The notes under the pieces are model-generated. The model saw only the letters and a program-made list of their open reading frames with translations, was not told the origin of the DNA and did not search any database. DNA of 64,000 nt from RPQJ01 sp963846885 (lineage in GTDB: Bacteria > Pseudomonadota > Gammaproteobacteria > Steroidobacterales > Steroidobacteraceae). Shown here one piece after another: positions 54,423 to 63,660 of this stretch. The stretch lies in assembly GCA_963846885.1 (NCBI GenBank), contig CAWJXS010000014.1, positions 41,034 to 105,033 on the forward strand. Direction: 5' to 3'. Each line of letters starts with the position of its first letter. Positions within the stretch are counted from its first letter, which is position 1. The position numbers were made by a program, and so were the translations under genes.

Positions 54423-55220
54423 TCATTCCCGCCAGCGGGCGGCCAGCTCGGCGCTGATCGCCTGCCGCACTTCGGCCGCCTGCTCGGCCGCTACTTTCAC
54501 ATTGTTGATGGCCTGGAAACTGATGCTGGTGCGCTGCCAGACCTTCCCTACCAGCACCTCGTATTCGGGCGCGTTCGTCGAAAGACGCCACAGCGGATCC
54601 ACGCCTTCGGCGACCGGCACGCCCATCCGTCCGGCGAATTCACCCATTGCGGCATTGACGGGCTGCAGGTTGTTGGTGGGCCGCGGCATGATCAGGCCGG
54701 TGGAGCTCAGGTGCGCGGCGTACAACTGATCGACGAAGAACTGGTTGTTGCGGTCGACGATGGCGATGCGCCGATCACTTTCCTCGTAGTACTTGACGAC
54801 GCGGTCGCGCAGGACGGGGTTGCTGATCAAGCGCAGGTTGCCCGTGCTGACGAGGTCCGTGTAGGTGGCCCGGACGAGTCGCAGGGTCCTGCGCGACGTC
54901 AGCCGGCTCAGTCCGGCGGCAACAGCTTCCCTATCTGCGGGCGCGACGGTCTTGCGCAATGCGCGATAGGCCTCGATGCCGTCATTGACCTGCAGCTCTT
55001 CGTAGCCGATGAACTCCTTCAGAATCTCGTCGTCACGCTCGAGATCGCGCACCAGCAGTTGCAGGTAGTCGCGCTCCATGCGCGCGTCGCGGCGGCTCTG
55101 CACCCAATCGTCGACCGCCAGCGCGATGAGGATGCCGAGCACGAGCAGCAGCAGCTCGATCATGACCTGCGCCCACCGCATTTCGCGCAGCTGTTCCGAG
55201 ATCCGTCGCAGGGGGTTCAT
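54423..55220 (-). CDS. DUF6090-like membrane-anchored protein
   Basis: This is a 265-residue protein. One N-terminal helix (VMIELLLLVLGILIALAVDD, about 19-38) anchors it in the inner membrane; the rest should be periplasmic or cytoplasmic and is helical, with VRDLERDDEILKEFIGYEEL and LVRATYTDLVSTGNLRLIS. The pattern resembles DUF6090 proteins, which have no known function and often occur in multiple copies. It lies between glmU and the duplicated promoter region on the minus strand. A weak GGGG ribosome site precedes the ATG. Confidence 0.7.
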   Translation of the reverse strand: MNPLRRISEQLREMRWAQVMIELLLLVLGILIALAVDDWVQSRRDARMERDYLQLLVRDLERDDEILKEFIGYEELQVNDGIEAYRALRKTVAPADREAVAAGLSRLTSRRTLRLVRATYTDLVSTGNLRLISNPVLRDRVVKYYEESDRRIAIVDRNNQFFVDQLYAAHLSSTGLIMPRPTNNLQPVNAAMGEFAGRMGVPVAEGVDPLWRLSTNAPEYEVLVGKVWQRTSISFQAINNVKVAAEQAAEVRQAISAELAARWRE

Positions 55221-55290
55221 GGTTGCGTCATTCCCGGATCTGACTCGGTTACCCCATGGTGATCAAGCGATGGGGGCGCGCACGGAAGAA

Positions 55291-55468
55291 GGCTAGCAAT
55301 CGTCGCTTTGCGTGCAGCATGACCTGAGTTAAACTCGGTGTAAATTCGGTCCATGGAGGCATTTCCGGGGCACGGAGAAGGTTAGCGATCGTTAGCTTTG
55401 CGGTGCAGCATGACCTAAGTCTGTACTGGGTGTAGATTCGGGCCATACGAGGCATTTTCCTCGTAATA
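55291..55468 (+). promoter_or_regulatory. Tandemly duplicated promoter region (89-bp period)
   Basis: Two imperfect copies of an 89-bp segment begin at 55291 and 55380. Each contains GCAGCATGACC and a downstream TGTARATTCGG. In copy 1 ATGACC (55319-55324), a 16-base spacer and TAAATT (55341-55346) form a plausible sigma-70 promoter. In copy 2 ATGACC (55410-55415), a 17-base spacer and TAGATT (55433-55438) do the same. Copy 2 is followed by a hairpin ACGAGG/CCTCGT (55448-55465). The unit drives the secreted protein at 55524 and completes the 55221-55523 gap. Confidence 0.65.
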
Positions 55469-55523
55469 AACAGGGCGCGGCGCACTTTCTGCGCCAGGCG
55501 CCAAAAAGCAGGGGATTCAAAGG

Positions 55524-55976
55524 ATGAACATCAGGATTCGCGCGCTCAGCGCGCTCGCAGGACTGTGCTTTGCTTTCGTCGCGACAATTGGCTCGGTCCA
55601 GGCCGCAGACCGGCCCTATGCGGAAGGGGCGGTCACCGTGGTGAGCTCCATCCGTACCTTGCCGGGGATGCGCGAGACTTACCTGCGCTATCTGGCCACG
55701 ACGTATCGGGCCAACATGGACGAAGCGAAGAAGCAGGGCATCATCCTCAGCTACAGCGTCCATGAAACGATGCCGCGCTCGGCCGACGACCCCAATCTCT
55801 ACCTCATGGTGACCTACAAGAACATGGCCGCACTCGATGGCCTGGACGATCGGATGGAAGGGATCCAGCAGAAGAGCTTTGGCGACCAGGCGGCCCGCGA
55901 CGCGGCGGCCGTTGACCGCGAAAAGATGCGCCGTCCGCTTGGCTCGAGAATGATCCGCGAGGTGGTGTTCAAGTAA
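55524..55976 (+). CDS. Secreted protein of unknown function (ferredoxin-like fold candidate)
   Basis: This is a 150-residue protein with a clear signal peptide (MNIRIRALSALAGLCFAFVA, cleavage after SVQA). The mature part (AVTVVSSIRTLPGMRETYLR, LYLMVTYKNMAALDGLDDRM) has the beta-alpha-beta spacing of dimeric Dabb/NIPSNAP-like proteins, but no family was recognised. RPLGSRMIREVVFK ends the protein. A ribosome site AAAGGATG precedes the ATG. Duplicated promoters and a strong terminator suggest a highly expressed monocistronic gene. Confidence 0.75.
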   Translation: MNIRIRALSALAGLCFAFVATIGSVQAADRPYAEGAVTVVSSIRTLPGMRETYLRYLATTYRANMDEAKKQGIILSYSVHETMPRSADDPNLYLMVTYKNMAALDGLDDRMEGIQQKSFGDQAARDAAAVDREKMRRPLGSRMIREVVFK

Positions 55977-56002
55977 CAGCTGCCCACAGCCGCTGCAACG
56001 AG

Positions 56003-56030
56003 AAGGGCCCGCGCAAGCGGGCCCTTTTCT
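56003..56030 (+). terminator. Intrinsic terminator of the secreted protein gene
   Basis: AAGGGCCCGC (56003-56012) pairs with GCGGGCCCTT (56017-56026) over a GCAA tetraloop, then TTCTTT. The stem is perfect over 10 bp, and GCAA is a stable GNRA loop. Confidence 0.9.
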
Positions 56031-56070
56031 TTGTATCGCCGTGGACTCCGAACGAGCTTCGCGCCGAAGC

Positions 56071-56106
56071 CCTCACCCCAACCCTCTCCCGCAAGGCGGG
56101 AGAGGG
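56071..56106 (-). repeat. CCTCTCCCGC hairpin repeat after atpC
   Basis: CCCTCTCCCGC (56082-56092) and GCGGGAGAGGG (56096-56106) form a perfect 11-bp stem with a 3-base loop. It lies 10 bases past the atpC stop on the minus strand and could end the atp transcript, although no T-run follows. It is the fourth copy of this repeat in the window. Confidence 0.65.
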
Positions 56107-56115
56107 AGCAGAAGG

Positions 56116-56535
56116 TCAGCGCGTCTTGCGCAGCTTCTGGATCGCCTGCAGCTGGGCCGACAGGGCCGACAGCTCGGCTTCGACGCTCGCGATTTCCTGC
56201 TTCTCGCTGCGGGCGCGCAACGCTTCTTCGGCGAGACGCTTCGCTTCGAGCACCTTGGCTTCGTCGAGGTCGGCCGCGCGAATGGCCGTGTCAGAGAGCA
56301 CGTTGATGTGGTCGGGCTGCACTTCCAGGAAGCCGCCCTGCACGTACACCATTTCTTCTTCGGTCTTGCCCGGCACCTTGATGCGCACGACACCGGCCTT
56401 GATCTGCGTGATCAGCGGGGCGTGGCGCGGGTAGATGCCCAGCTCGCCCATGACGCCAGGCAGCACCACGAACTCGGCTTCACCCGAGTAGATGGATTCT
56501 TCTGCGCTGACGACATCGATGCGGATTGTGGCCAT
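56116..56535 (-). CDS. atpC: ATP synthase F1 subunit epsilon
   Basis: This is the 139-residue epsilon subunit of the F1 central stalk, which couples rotation and can inhibit ATP hydrolysis. The N-terminal beta-sandwich is seen in IRIDVVSAEESIYSGEAEFV and VLPGVMGELGIYPRHAPLIT. The C-terminal two-helix inhibitory arm (LDEAKVLEAKRLAEEALRAR) is present. It is the last gene of the minus-strand operon atpIBEFHAGDC, 11 bases after atpD. Confidence 0.96.
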   Translation of the reverse strand: MATIRIDVVSAEESIYSGEAEFVVLPGVMGELGIYPRHAPLITQIKAGVVRIKVPGKTEEEMVYVQGGFLEVQPDHINVLSDTAIRAADLDEAKVLEAKRLAEEALRARSEKQEIASVEAELSALSAQLQAIQKLRKTR

Positions 56536-56546
56536 TTTCGTACCCC

Positions 56547-57974
56547 TTACTGCAGGGTCTTGGCTTTCTCGACGGCCTCTTCGATCGCGCCGATCATGTA
56601 GAACGCCTGCTCGGGCAGGTGGTCGTACTCGCCGTTCACGATGGCCTTGAAGCCGCGGATGGTGTCCTTCAGCTGCACGTACTTGCCCGGGCTGCCGGTG
56701 AACACTTCGGCGACGTGGAACGGCTGCGACAGGAAGCGCTGGATCTTGCGCGCGCGGGACACGGCCAGCTTGTCTTCCGGCGACAGCTCGTCCATGCCGA
56801 GGATCGCGATGATGTCGCGCAGTTCCTTGTAGCGCTGCAGCACGGCCTGCACCGCACGGGTCGTCTCGTAGTGCTCTTCGCCGATGATGTTCGGGTCGAC
56901 CTGGCGCGACGTCGAGTCGAGCGGGTCCACCGCCGGGTAGATGCCTAATGATGCGATGTCGCGCGAGAGCACGACGGTCGCGTCGAGGTGGCCGAACGTG
57001 GTGGCCGGCGACGGGTCGGTCAGGTCGTCTGCGGGGACGTACACGGCCTGGATCGACGTGATCGAGCCGACCTTCGTCGACGTGATGCGTTCCTGCAGGC
57101 GGCCCATTTCTTCGGCCAGCGTCGGCTGGTAACCCACGGCAGACGGCATGCGGCCGAGCAGCGCGGACACTTCGGTGCCGGCAAGCGTGAAGCGGTAGAT
57201 GTTGTCGACGAAGAACAGGATGTCGCGGCCTTCGTCACGGAAGCGCTCGGCCATGGTCAGGCCGGAGAGCGCGACGCGCAGGCGGTTGCCAGGCGGCTCG
57301 TTCATCTGGCCGAACACCATCGCCACCTTCGACTGGCTCAGGTCCTCCTGCACGATGACCTTGGCGTCCGACATCTCGTGATAGAAGTCGTTGCCCTCGC
57401 GCGTGCGCTCGCCGACGCCGGCGAACACCGACAGGCCCGAGTGCTCCTTCGCGATGTTGTTGATCAGCTCGAGCATGTTCACGGTCTTGCCCACGCCGGC
57501 GCCGCCGAACAGGCCGATCTTGCCGCCCTTCGCGAACGGGCAGATCAGGTCGATGACCTTGATGCCGGTCTCGAGCAGTTCGACCGACGGTGCGAGCTCG
57601 TCGAACTTCGGCGCCGGCTGGTGAATGCCGCGGCGTTCGTCGGACAGGATCGGGCCACGCTCGTCGATCGGGCGACCGAGCACGTCCATCACGCGACCGA
57701 GCACGCCCGGGCCGACCGGCACCGAGATCGCCGCGCCCGTGTTGCGGACCTTCATGCCGCGCTGCAGGCCGTCGGACGAGCCGAGCGCGATGGTGCGCAC
57801 GACGCCGTCGCCGAGCTGCTGCTCGACTTCGAACGTCAGGCCCTTTTCGGCCAGCGTGTTGCCGCTGTCCTCGAGGACGAGCGCGTCGTACACCCTGGGC
57901 ATCGCATCGCGCGGAAACTCGATGTCGATGACCGCGCCGATGGTCTGGACGATGGTGCCGAATGCTTGTGACAT
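56547..57974 (-). CDS. atpD: ATP synthase F1 subunit beta
   Basis: This is the catalytic subunit of F1, 475 residues (E. coli 460). The Walker A loop is GLFGGAGVGKTVNMLELINN, followed by the catalytic Glu region VGERTREGNDFYHEM and the Walker B strand DILFFVDNIYRFTLAGTEV. The conserved DELSEED-like segment is present as GMDELSPEDKLAVSRAR, with Pro for Glu. A 58-base gap carrying a 7-bp-period repeat separates it from atpG, which is longer than elsewhere in the operon. Confidence 0.97.
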   Translation of the reverse strand: MSQAFGTIVQTIGAVIDIEFPRDAMPRVYDALVLEDSGNTLAEKGLTFEVEQQLGDGVVRTIALGSSDGLQRGMKVRNTGAAISVPVGPGVLGRVMDVLGRPIDERGPILSDERRGIHQPAPKFDELAPSVELLETGIKVIDLICPFAKGGKIGLFGGAGVGKTVNMLELINNIAKEHSGLSVFAGVGERTREGNDFYHEMSDAKVIVQEDLSQSKVAMVFGQMNEPPGNRLRVALSGLTMAERFRDEGRDILFFVDNIYRFTLAGTEVSALLGRMPSAVGYQPTLAEEMGRLQERITSTKVGSITSIQAVYVPADDLTDPSPATTFGHLDATVVLSRDIASLGIYPAVDPLDSTSRQVDPNIIGEEHYETTRAVQAVLQRYKELRDIIAILGMDELSPEDKLAVSRARKIQRFLSQPFHVAEVFTGSPGKYVQLKDTIRGFKAIVNGEYDHLPEQAFYMIGAIEEAVEKAKTLQ

Positions 57975-57997
57975 GGTCGTTTGCCTGAAAAAGTGAA

Positions 57998-58036
57998 TTA
58001 GTGACTAGTGAGTAGTGACTAGTAAAAAGTGGCTAG
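57998..58036. repeat. 7-bp-period repeat between atpG and atpD
   Basis: The sequence is built of near-identical 7-mers (TAGTGAC, TAGTGAG, TAGTGAC, TAGTAAA, then AAGTGGC and TAG). The last unit includes the atpG stop codon. The period and the variable first base match the TTAGGGG/CTAGGGG arrays elsewhere in the window, but the G-run is replaced by GTGA. Confidence 0.6.
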
Positions 58037-58923
58037 ACGGCCGCCGCGCCGCCCACGATCTCGGAGAGTTCCTTCGTGATCGAGGCCTGCCGGCTCTTGT
58101 TGTAGACGAGCTGCAGCTCGTCGATGATGTTCCGCGCGTTGTCCGAAGCTGCCTTCATCGCGACCATGCGCGCCGACTGCTCGGACGCGATGTTGTCGGT
58201 TGCAGCCTGGTACACGACGGTCTCCAGGTAGCGCACGAGCAGCTGGTCGAGCACCGCCTTCGGGTCCGGCTCGTACAGGTAGTCCCAGTTGCCTTCACCG
58301 ACGTTCGCCTTCATGACCTGGCCGGTCGGCAGGACCCATTCCTGCGGGATCGGGATCATGGTCGCGTGCGTCGGCTCCTGCTTCATCGTGTTGACGAAGC
58401 GCGTGGAGAAGATGTGCACCTCGTCGAGGCGGCCTTCGAGGAAGCCGTCGATGAGCATCTTCACCGGGCCGATCAGGCGCTCGAGCGCCGGGTGATCGCC
58501 ATAGTTGGTGACCTGCGACACGATCTTGCCGCCCATGCGGTTGATGAAGCCGAGGGCCTTGTTGCCGATGGTGCAGTACTCGGCCTCGATGCCCTGCGTC
58601 AGCCATTCCTTGTGCTGGTTCAGCACGAGGCGCAGCACGTTGGTGTTGAGGCCGCCGCACAGGCCCTTGTCGGTGGTAATGACCACGACGCCGACGCGCT
58701 TCACGGTCGCGCGCCGGGTGAGCAGCGGGTGCTTGTATTCCGTGTTGGCGCGCGCCGCGTGCATCGTGATGTCGAGCAGGCGCTGGGCGTACGGGCGGCC
58801 GCGCCGCATGCGCTCCTGCGCCTTCTTCATCTTCGAGGCAGCGACCATTTCCATCGCCTTCGTGATCTTGCGCGTGTTCTGCACGCTCTTGATCTTGAGG
58901 CGGATTTCCTTGGTTCCGGCCAT
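58033..58923 (-). CDS. atpG: ATP synthase F1 subunit gamma
   Basis: This is the rotating central-shaft subunit, 296 residues (E. coli 287). The N-terminal helix (KEIRLKIKSVQNTRKITKAM) and C-terminal helix (MVAMKAASDNARNIIDELQL, then VYNKSRQASITKELSEIVGG) form the coiled-coil shaft. The Rossmann-like middle includes VVVITTDKGLCGGLNTNVLR. The stop lies inside the 7-bp repeat. Gene order and strand match the operon. Confidence 0.96.
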   Translation of the reverse strand: MAGTKEIRLKIKSVQNTRKITKAMEMVAASKMKKAQERMRRGRPYAQRLLDITMHAARANTEYKHPLLTRRATVKRVGVVVITTDKGLCGGLNTNVLRLVLNQHKEWLTQGIEAEYCTIGNKALGFINRMGGKIVSQVTNYGDHPALERLIGPVKMLIDGFLEGRLDEVHIFSTRFVNTMKQEPTHATMIPIPQEWVLPTGQVMKANVGEGNWDYLYEPDPKAVLDQLLVRYLETVVYQAATDNIASEQSARMVAMKAASDNARNIIDELQLVYNKSRQASITKELSEIVGGAAAV

Positions 58924-58961
58924 GTCTTTCTGCTACCTGTGCGGCGAGTGAGGAACGGGGC

Positions 58962-60503
<1,542 letters not shown>

Positions 60504-60566
60504 GTTGCCAATCCTCTGCGGGCCTGCCGCGGTGCGCGGCGTGGGCCGTTGAATCGTTTTCGGTCG

Positions 60567-61106
60567 TCAGCCAGTCGTCAGTTCGACGTCGAGCCGCTGG
60601 AGCTTGTTCACGAGCGAGCCGTCGATGAGCAGGTCACCCGAGCGCACTACCGCACCGCCGATCAACGAAGGATCGACACTGCAATGCAACCGCACGTCGC
60701 GGCGCAGTCGTGCGCGCAAGGCGCCAGCGAGACGCTCGCGCTGGGTTGCGTTGAGCTCGGAAGCCGACACGACCTCGACGTCTGCGACGTTCTGGTGGTC
60801 GGCCTTGAGCTCGTCGAACTGCTCGGCGATCTCGGGCAGGAAGTCGATGCGGTCGTTCTCGGCCAGCAGGTCGAGCAGCGCCCGCCCGTTGCCGTCGATC
60901 GCGTCGCCACAGACGTTGGCCACCAGCTCCTTGAGCTGCTGCCTGCCCACGCCCGGGCTGCTCTCGAACGCCTTGAACTCGTCGCTCGAGACGACCGCGC
61001 TCGCGGTGCCAAGCCAGCCCGACCAGGCGTCGAGCGCGTTCTTGTCCCGCGCGTGGGCGAAGGCCGCCTTGGCGTAGGGTCTCGCTACGGTGGCTTTCTC
61101 AGCCAT
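60567..61106 (-). CDS. atpH: ATP synthase F1 subunit delta
   Basis: This is the peripheral-stalk subunit that joins the b dimer to the top of F1, 179 residues (E. coli 177). The six-helix N-terminal domain (ATVARPYAKAAFAHARDKNA) and the C-terminal VDPSLIGGAVVRSGDLLIDG are typical. It is the fifth gene of the operon. Confidence 0.95.
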   Translation of the reverse strand: MAEKATVARPYAKAAFAHARDKNALDAWSGWLGTASAVVSSDEFKAFESSPGVGRQQLKELVANVCGDAIDGNGRALLDLLAENDRIDFLPEIAEQFDELKADHQNVADVEVVSASELNATQRERLAGALRARLRRDVRLHCSVDPSLIGGAVVRSGDLLIDGSLVNKLQRLDVELTTG

Positions 61107-61153
61107 GCATCGTTACTCCAGGTTCCGTCGTCGTCGGGGGGTGACCAGGGCCC

Positions 61154-61639
61154 TCAGGCCTTGGCGCCCTCGATTTCACGGGCCAGTTGCTCGATCAGGT
61201 CGGCATGCGCCTTCGGGTCGATCTCTCGCTGCAGGAGTCGGGATGCGCCGGCCACGGCCAGCGAGGCCACGTCCTTGCGCAACTCGTCGCGGGCGCGGGA
61301 CTTTTCCTGCGCTGCGTCCTGTCGCGAGCTGTCGACGATGCGCTTGCCCTCTTCCGCGGCGGTAGAGCGCGCTTCATCGACGATTTCGACCTCGCGCTTG
61401 TGCGCCTGGTCGACGATCTTCTTGGCCTGGTCGCGGGCCGCGCTGATGATGCCCTGGGCTTCCCCATGGGCACTCTGCAGCTCGGTCTGGCCGCGTTCAG
61501 CGGCGGCAAGACCTTCCGCGATCTTCTTCTGTCGGTCTTCGATCGCCTTGGTGAGGGGCGGCCAGATGAACTTCCAGGAGAACCAGATCAGGATCCCGAA
61601 CACCAGCATCTGGCCGAGCAGCGTCGCATTGATATTCAT
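61154..61639 (-). CDS. atpF: ATP synthase Fo subunit b
   Basis: This is the peripheral-stalk subunit, 161 residues (E. coli 156). One N-terminal membrane helix (NATLLGQMLVFGILIWFSWK) is followed by a long charged coiled coil (GLAAAERGQTELQSAHGEAQ) that reaches to F1. A single b gene is present, so the stalk is a homodimer. Confidence 0.95.
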   Translation of the reverse strand: MNINATLLGQMLVFGILIWFSWKFIWPPLTKAIEDRQKKIAEGLAAAERGQTELQSAHGEAQGIISAARDQAKKIVDQAHKREVEIVDEARSTAAEEGKRIVDSSRQDAAQEKSRARDELRKDVASLAVAGASRLLQREIDPKAHADLIEQLAREIEGAKA

Positions 61640-61663
61640 GACGGTCTGCGCGTCAGATGCGGG

Positions 61664-61936
61664 TTAACCGAAGCGGGCGAGCAGCGGGTTCGCGAACGCG
61701 AAGAACATCGCGAGCGCCACGCCGATCAGGAACGCCGCGTCGATCAGGCCGGCGAGCAGGAACATGCGGCCCTGCAGCGTGGGGATCAGTTCCGGCTGGC
61801 GGGCGGCCGCCTCGAGGAACTTGGAACCCATGATGCCGATGCCGATGCAGGCGCCGATGGCACCGAGGCCGATGATCAGGCCGAGTGCGATCGCGGTGTA
61901 GCTCTGGACCTGTGCGATGAGCGCGAGGTTTTCCAT
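61664..61936 (-). CDS. atpE: ATP synthase Fo subunit c
   Basis: This is the ring-forming proteolipid, 90 residues. Helix 1 (LGLIIGLGAIGACIGIGIMG) and helix 2 carry the ion site: the essential acid is Asp in LLAGLIDAAFLIGVALAM, as in proton-type rings such as E. coli (Asp61). The Na+-type Gln/Ser ligand pattern is not seen. The N-terminal extension (MENLALIAQVQ) is longer than E. coli and common in Xanthomonadales relatives. Confidence 0.96.
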   Translation of the reverse strand: MENLALIAQVQSYTAIALGLIIGLGAIGACIGIGIMGSKFLEAAARQPELIPTLQGRMFLLAGLIDAAFLIGVALAMFFAFANPLLARFG

Positions 61937-62015
61937 CTCAATCTCCTGGCGGAATGTGCAGTTGCAGTAAAACGAAAACGAATGAACGGCGTGGTCGGTG
62001 CGGCGGGCGTCTGGC

Positions 62016-62843
62016 CTAGTGGTGCTCGGTGGCCATCGCGGAGTACACGACGGTCAGCACCATGAAGATGAACGCTTGCAGCACGATGATCAGGATGTGG
62101 AAGATCGCCCAGGCCGAGCCCATCAGCAGCTGGCCAAGGAAGCCGACGGCGCTCCCCACGGTGAACGTGAAGACTCCGGCGCCGAGCAGCGCGATCAGCA
62201 TGAACACGAGCTCGCCCGCGTACATGTTGCCGAAGAGTCGCATGGCGAGCGAAACCGGCTTCGACAGCAGCTCGACCAGGTTCAGGAAGAAGTTGGGGAT
62301 CCAGAGCACCGGATGCGCGCCGAACGGCGCCGTGAACAGCTCGTGCATGTAGCCGCCCGCACCCTTCGCCTTGAACGAGAAGTACAGCACGACGAGCAGC
62401 ACGGTGATCGACATCGCGAACGTGGTGTTGGCGTCGGCCGTGGGCACCACGCGCCAGTAATTGATGCCGAACAGCGCGGCGATCTTGCCGGGCAGGTCGA
62501 GCGGCAGCAGGTCCATCGCGTTCATCATGAACACCCACACGAAGATCGTGAGGGCGAGCGGCGCGAGGAACGAGCGATCGAGGTGGAAGACTTCCTTGAC
62601 GGTGGTGTCGATGAACTCGACGACGATCTCGACGAAGGCCTGCCACTTGGACGGCACGCCGGCCGTCGCCTTGCGCGAAGCCGACCAGAACAGGCCCAGC
62701 GTGAAGATGCCGAGCACCACGGACATGAAGATCGTGTCGACGTGGAACGACCAGAACCCCTCGCCGACCGTGAAGTGGGTCAGGTGGTGGGTAATGTATT
62801 CGGTGCTGTTCGCGGGACCTGCGGCGTGCTCAGCGGCGGCCAT
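62016..62843 (-). CDS. atpB: ATP synthase Fo subunit a
   Basis: This is the membrane subunit that holds the proton half-channels, 275 residues (E. coli 271). The essential Arg is in LSKPVSLAMRLFGNMYAGEL (E. coli Arg210 position), and the C-terminal ILIIVLQAFIFMVLTVVYSA is conserved. The N-terminal part (STEYITHHLTHFTVGEGFWS) is typical of gammaproteobacteria. It lies between atpI and atpE. Confidence 0.96.
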   Translation of the reverse strand: MAAAEHAAGPANSTEYITHHLTHFTVGEGFWSFHVDTIFMSVVLGIFTLGLFWSASRKATAGVPSKWQAFVEIVVEFIDTTVKEVFHLDRSFLAPLALTIFVWVFMMNAMDLLPLDLPGKIAALFGINYWRVVPTADANTTFAMSITVLLVVLYFSFKAKGAGGYMHELFTAPFGAHPVLWIPNFFLNLVELLSKPVSLAMRLFGNMYAGELVFMLIALLGAGVFTFTVGSAVGFLGQLLMGSAWAIFHILIIVLQAFIFMVLTVVYSAMATEHH

Positions 62844-62849
62844 TTTCTG

Positions 62850-63281
62850 TTACCCACTCCGACCGTGCGGATCATTGTTGCTGGCCGGTCCGCCGTCGAG
62901 GCGAGCCACGCCAAACCAGTATCCAAGGAACGTCGCGACGTACGCTGCAAGCAGCGGGACCGCCTCGACGTTCGGTGACCTGAACGCCAACACCAGCAAC
63001 GCGATGGTGAAACCCACCTTCACGAGCCAACCGAGGAAAAACCCGATCGTGGCGCGCATCAGCGTTGCGCCTTCGCCGTGCCGCAGCATCGCGAAGGCCA
63101 TCAGCGACGTGGCCGCGACGCCGATCGCCGTACCCAGCAGCGCCGATGCGCCAGCACGGGTTCCGTCGATCGCGTAACACACGGCCGCGACGACTGCCCC
63201 AAGCACCGCCTGACTCAGCACGACAGCCAGCGCCTGGCGCCGGCCTTTCTGCACGTCTGGGTTGCTCAAGGCCCCATCCAA
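62850..63281 (-). CDS. atpI: ATP synthase assembly protein I
   Basis: This is a 143-residue membrane protein with four helices (ALAVVLSQAVLGAVVAAVCY, ALLGTAIGVAATSLMAFAML, IGFFLGWLVKVGFTIALLVL and LLAAYVATFLGYWFGVARL), the AtpI pattern that aids c-ring assembly. The start is uncertain: a TTG at 63281 (GGAAG directly before it) or a TTG at 63269. A terminator-like hairpin lies immediately upstream. It is the first gene of the atp operon and ends 6 bases before the atpB start. Confidence 0.85.
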   Translation of the reverse strand: MDGALSNPDVQKGRRQALAVVLSQAVLGAVVAAVCYAIDGTRAGASALLGTAIGVAATSLMAFAMLRHGEGATLMRATIGFFLGWLVKVGFTIALLVLAFRSPNVEAVPLLAAYVATFLGYWFGVARLDGGPASNNDPHGRSG

Positions 63282-63297
63282 CTTCCGGGCAACAAAA

Positions 63298-63377
63298 AAG
63301 CCACGTCATGCCGGTTTGCCGGCCACGGGTGGCGTAGGAATCCGTTACCCGGGCGGGCACACGCCGAGGCGTGGCTT
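63298..63377 (-). promoter_or_regulatory. atp operon leader with terminator-like hairpin and competing pairing
   Basis: On the minus-strand transcript a hairpin (arms near 63310-63314/63319-63323, with an outer pair 63300-63304/63329-63333) is followed by a six-U run 12 bases before the atpI start, like an intrinsic terminator. The 3' arm of that hairpin (63298-63305) is also the exact complement of 63370-63377, so an upstream segment could pair with it and disrupt the terminator. A further small hairpin lies at 63360-63373. This is an attenuator-like layout. It is inferred from base pairing only. Confidence 0.5.
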
Positions 63378-63392
63378 CCGGAAAGGCGCGGC

Positions 63393-63421
63393 AGTATAGG
63401 GGTCTTTTTGCAGTGCTTCAA
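63393..63421 (-). promoter_or_regulatory. Sigma-70 promoter of the atp operon
   Basis: On the minus strand TTGAAG (63416-63421), a 17-base spacer and TATACT (63393-63398) form a strong sigma-70 match. Transcription would start near 63386 and give a leader of about 105 bases before atpI. Confidence 0.7.
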
Positions 63422-63431
63422 ATCCGCATCT

Positions 63432-63614
63432 CCCGCGCACGAAGTGCGCGGGAAAGGGGTTAGGGGTTGGGGCGGAAGGGGCTAGGGGCTAGGGGTTAGT
63501 CGGAACGCCACCCGATGCACTTGAGTCATGCTGCCCGTTCGCGACGGAGATCGAGATCACCGATTGATAAGCACGGCTCGACTATCCCCTAGCCCCTAGT
63601 CCCTAGCCCCTTCT
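63432..63614. repeat. Palindromic 7-bp repeat element between atpI and parB
   Basis: Left arm 63455-63503 has TTAGGGG/CTAGGGG units ending TTAGTCGGA; right arm 63582-63614 has CCCCTAG-type units in reverse. A perfect 9-bp hairpin with a GAA loop (63432-63440/63444-63452) precedes the left arm. About 80 bases without recognisable features separate the arms. The layout matches the 10587 element, although the core palindrome differs. The remainder of the 63282-63660 gap is the atp promoter and leader. Confidence 0.8.
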
Positions 63615-63660
63615 CAATCGTGGCTTCCGGCCCACGAGGTCCAGCCACTGTAAACCGCGG

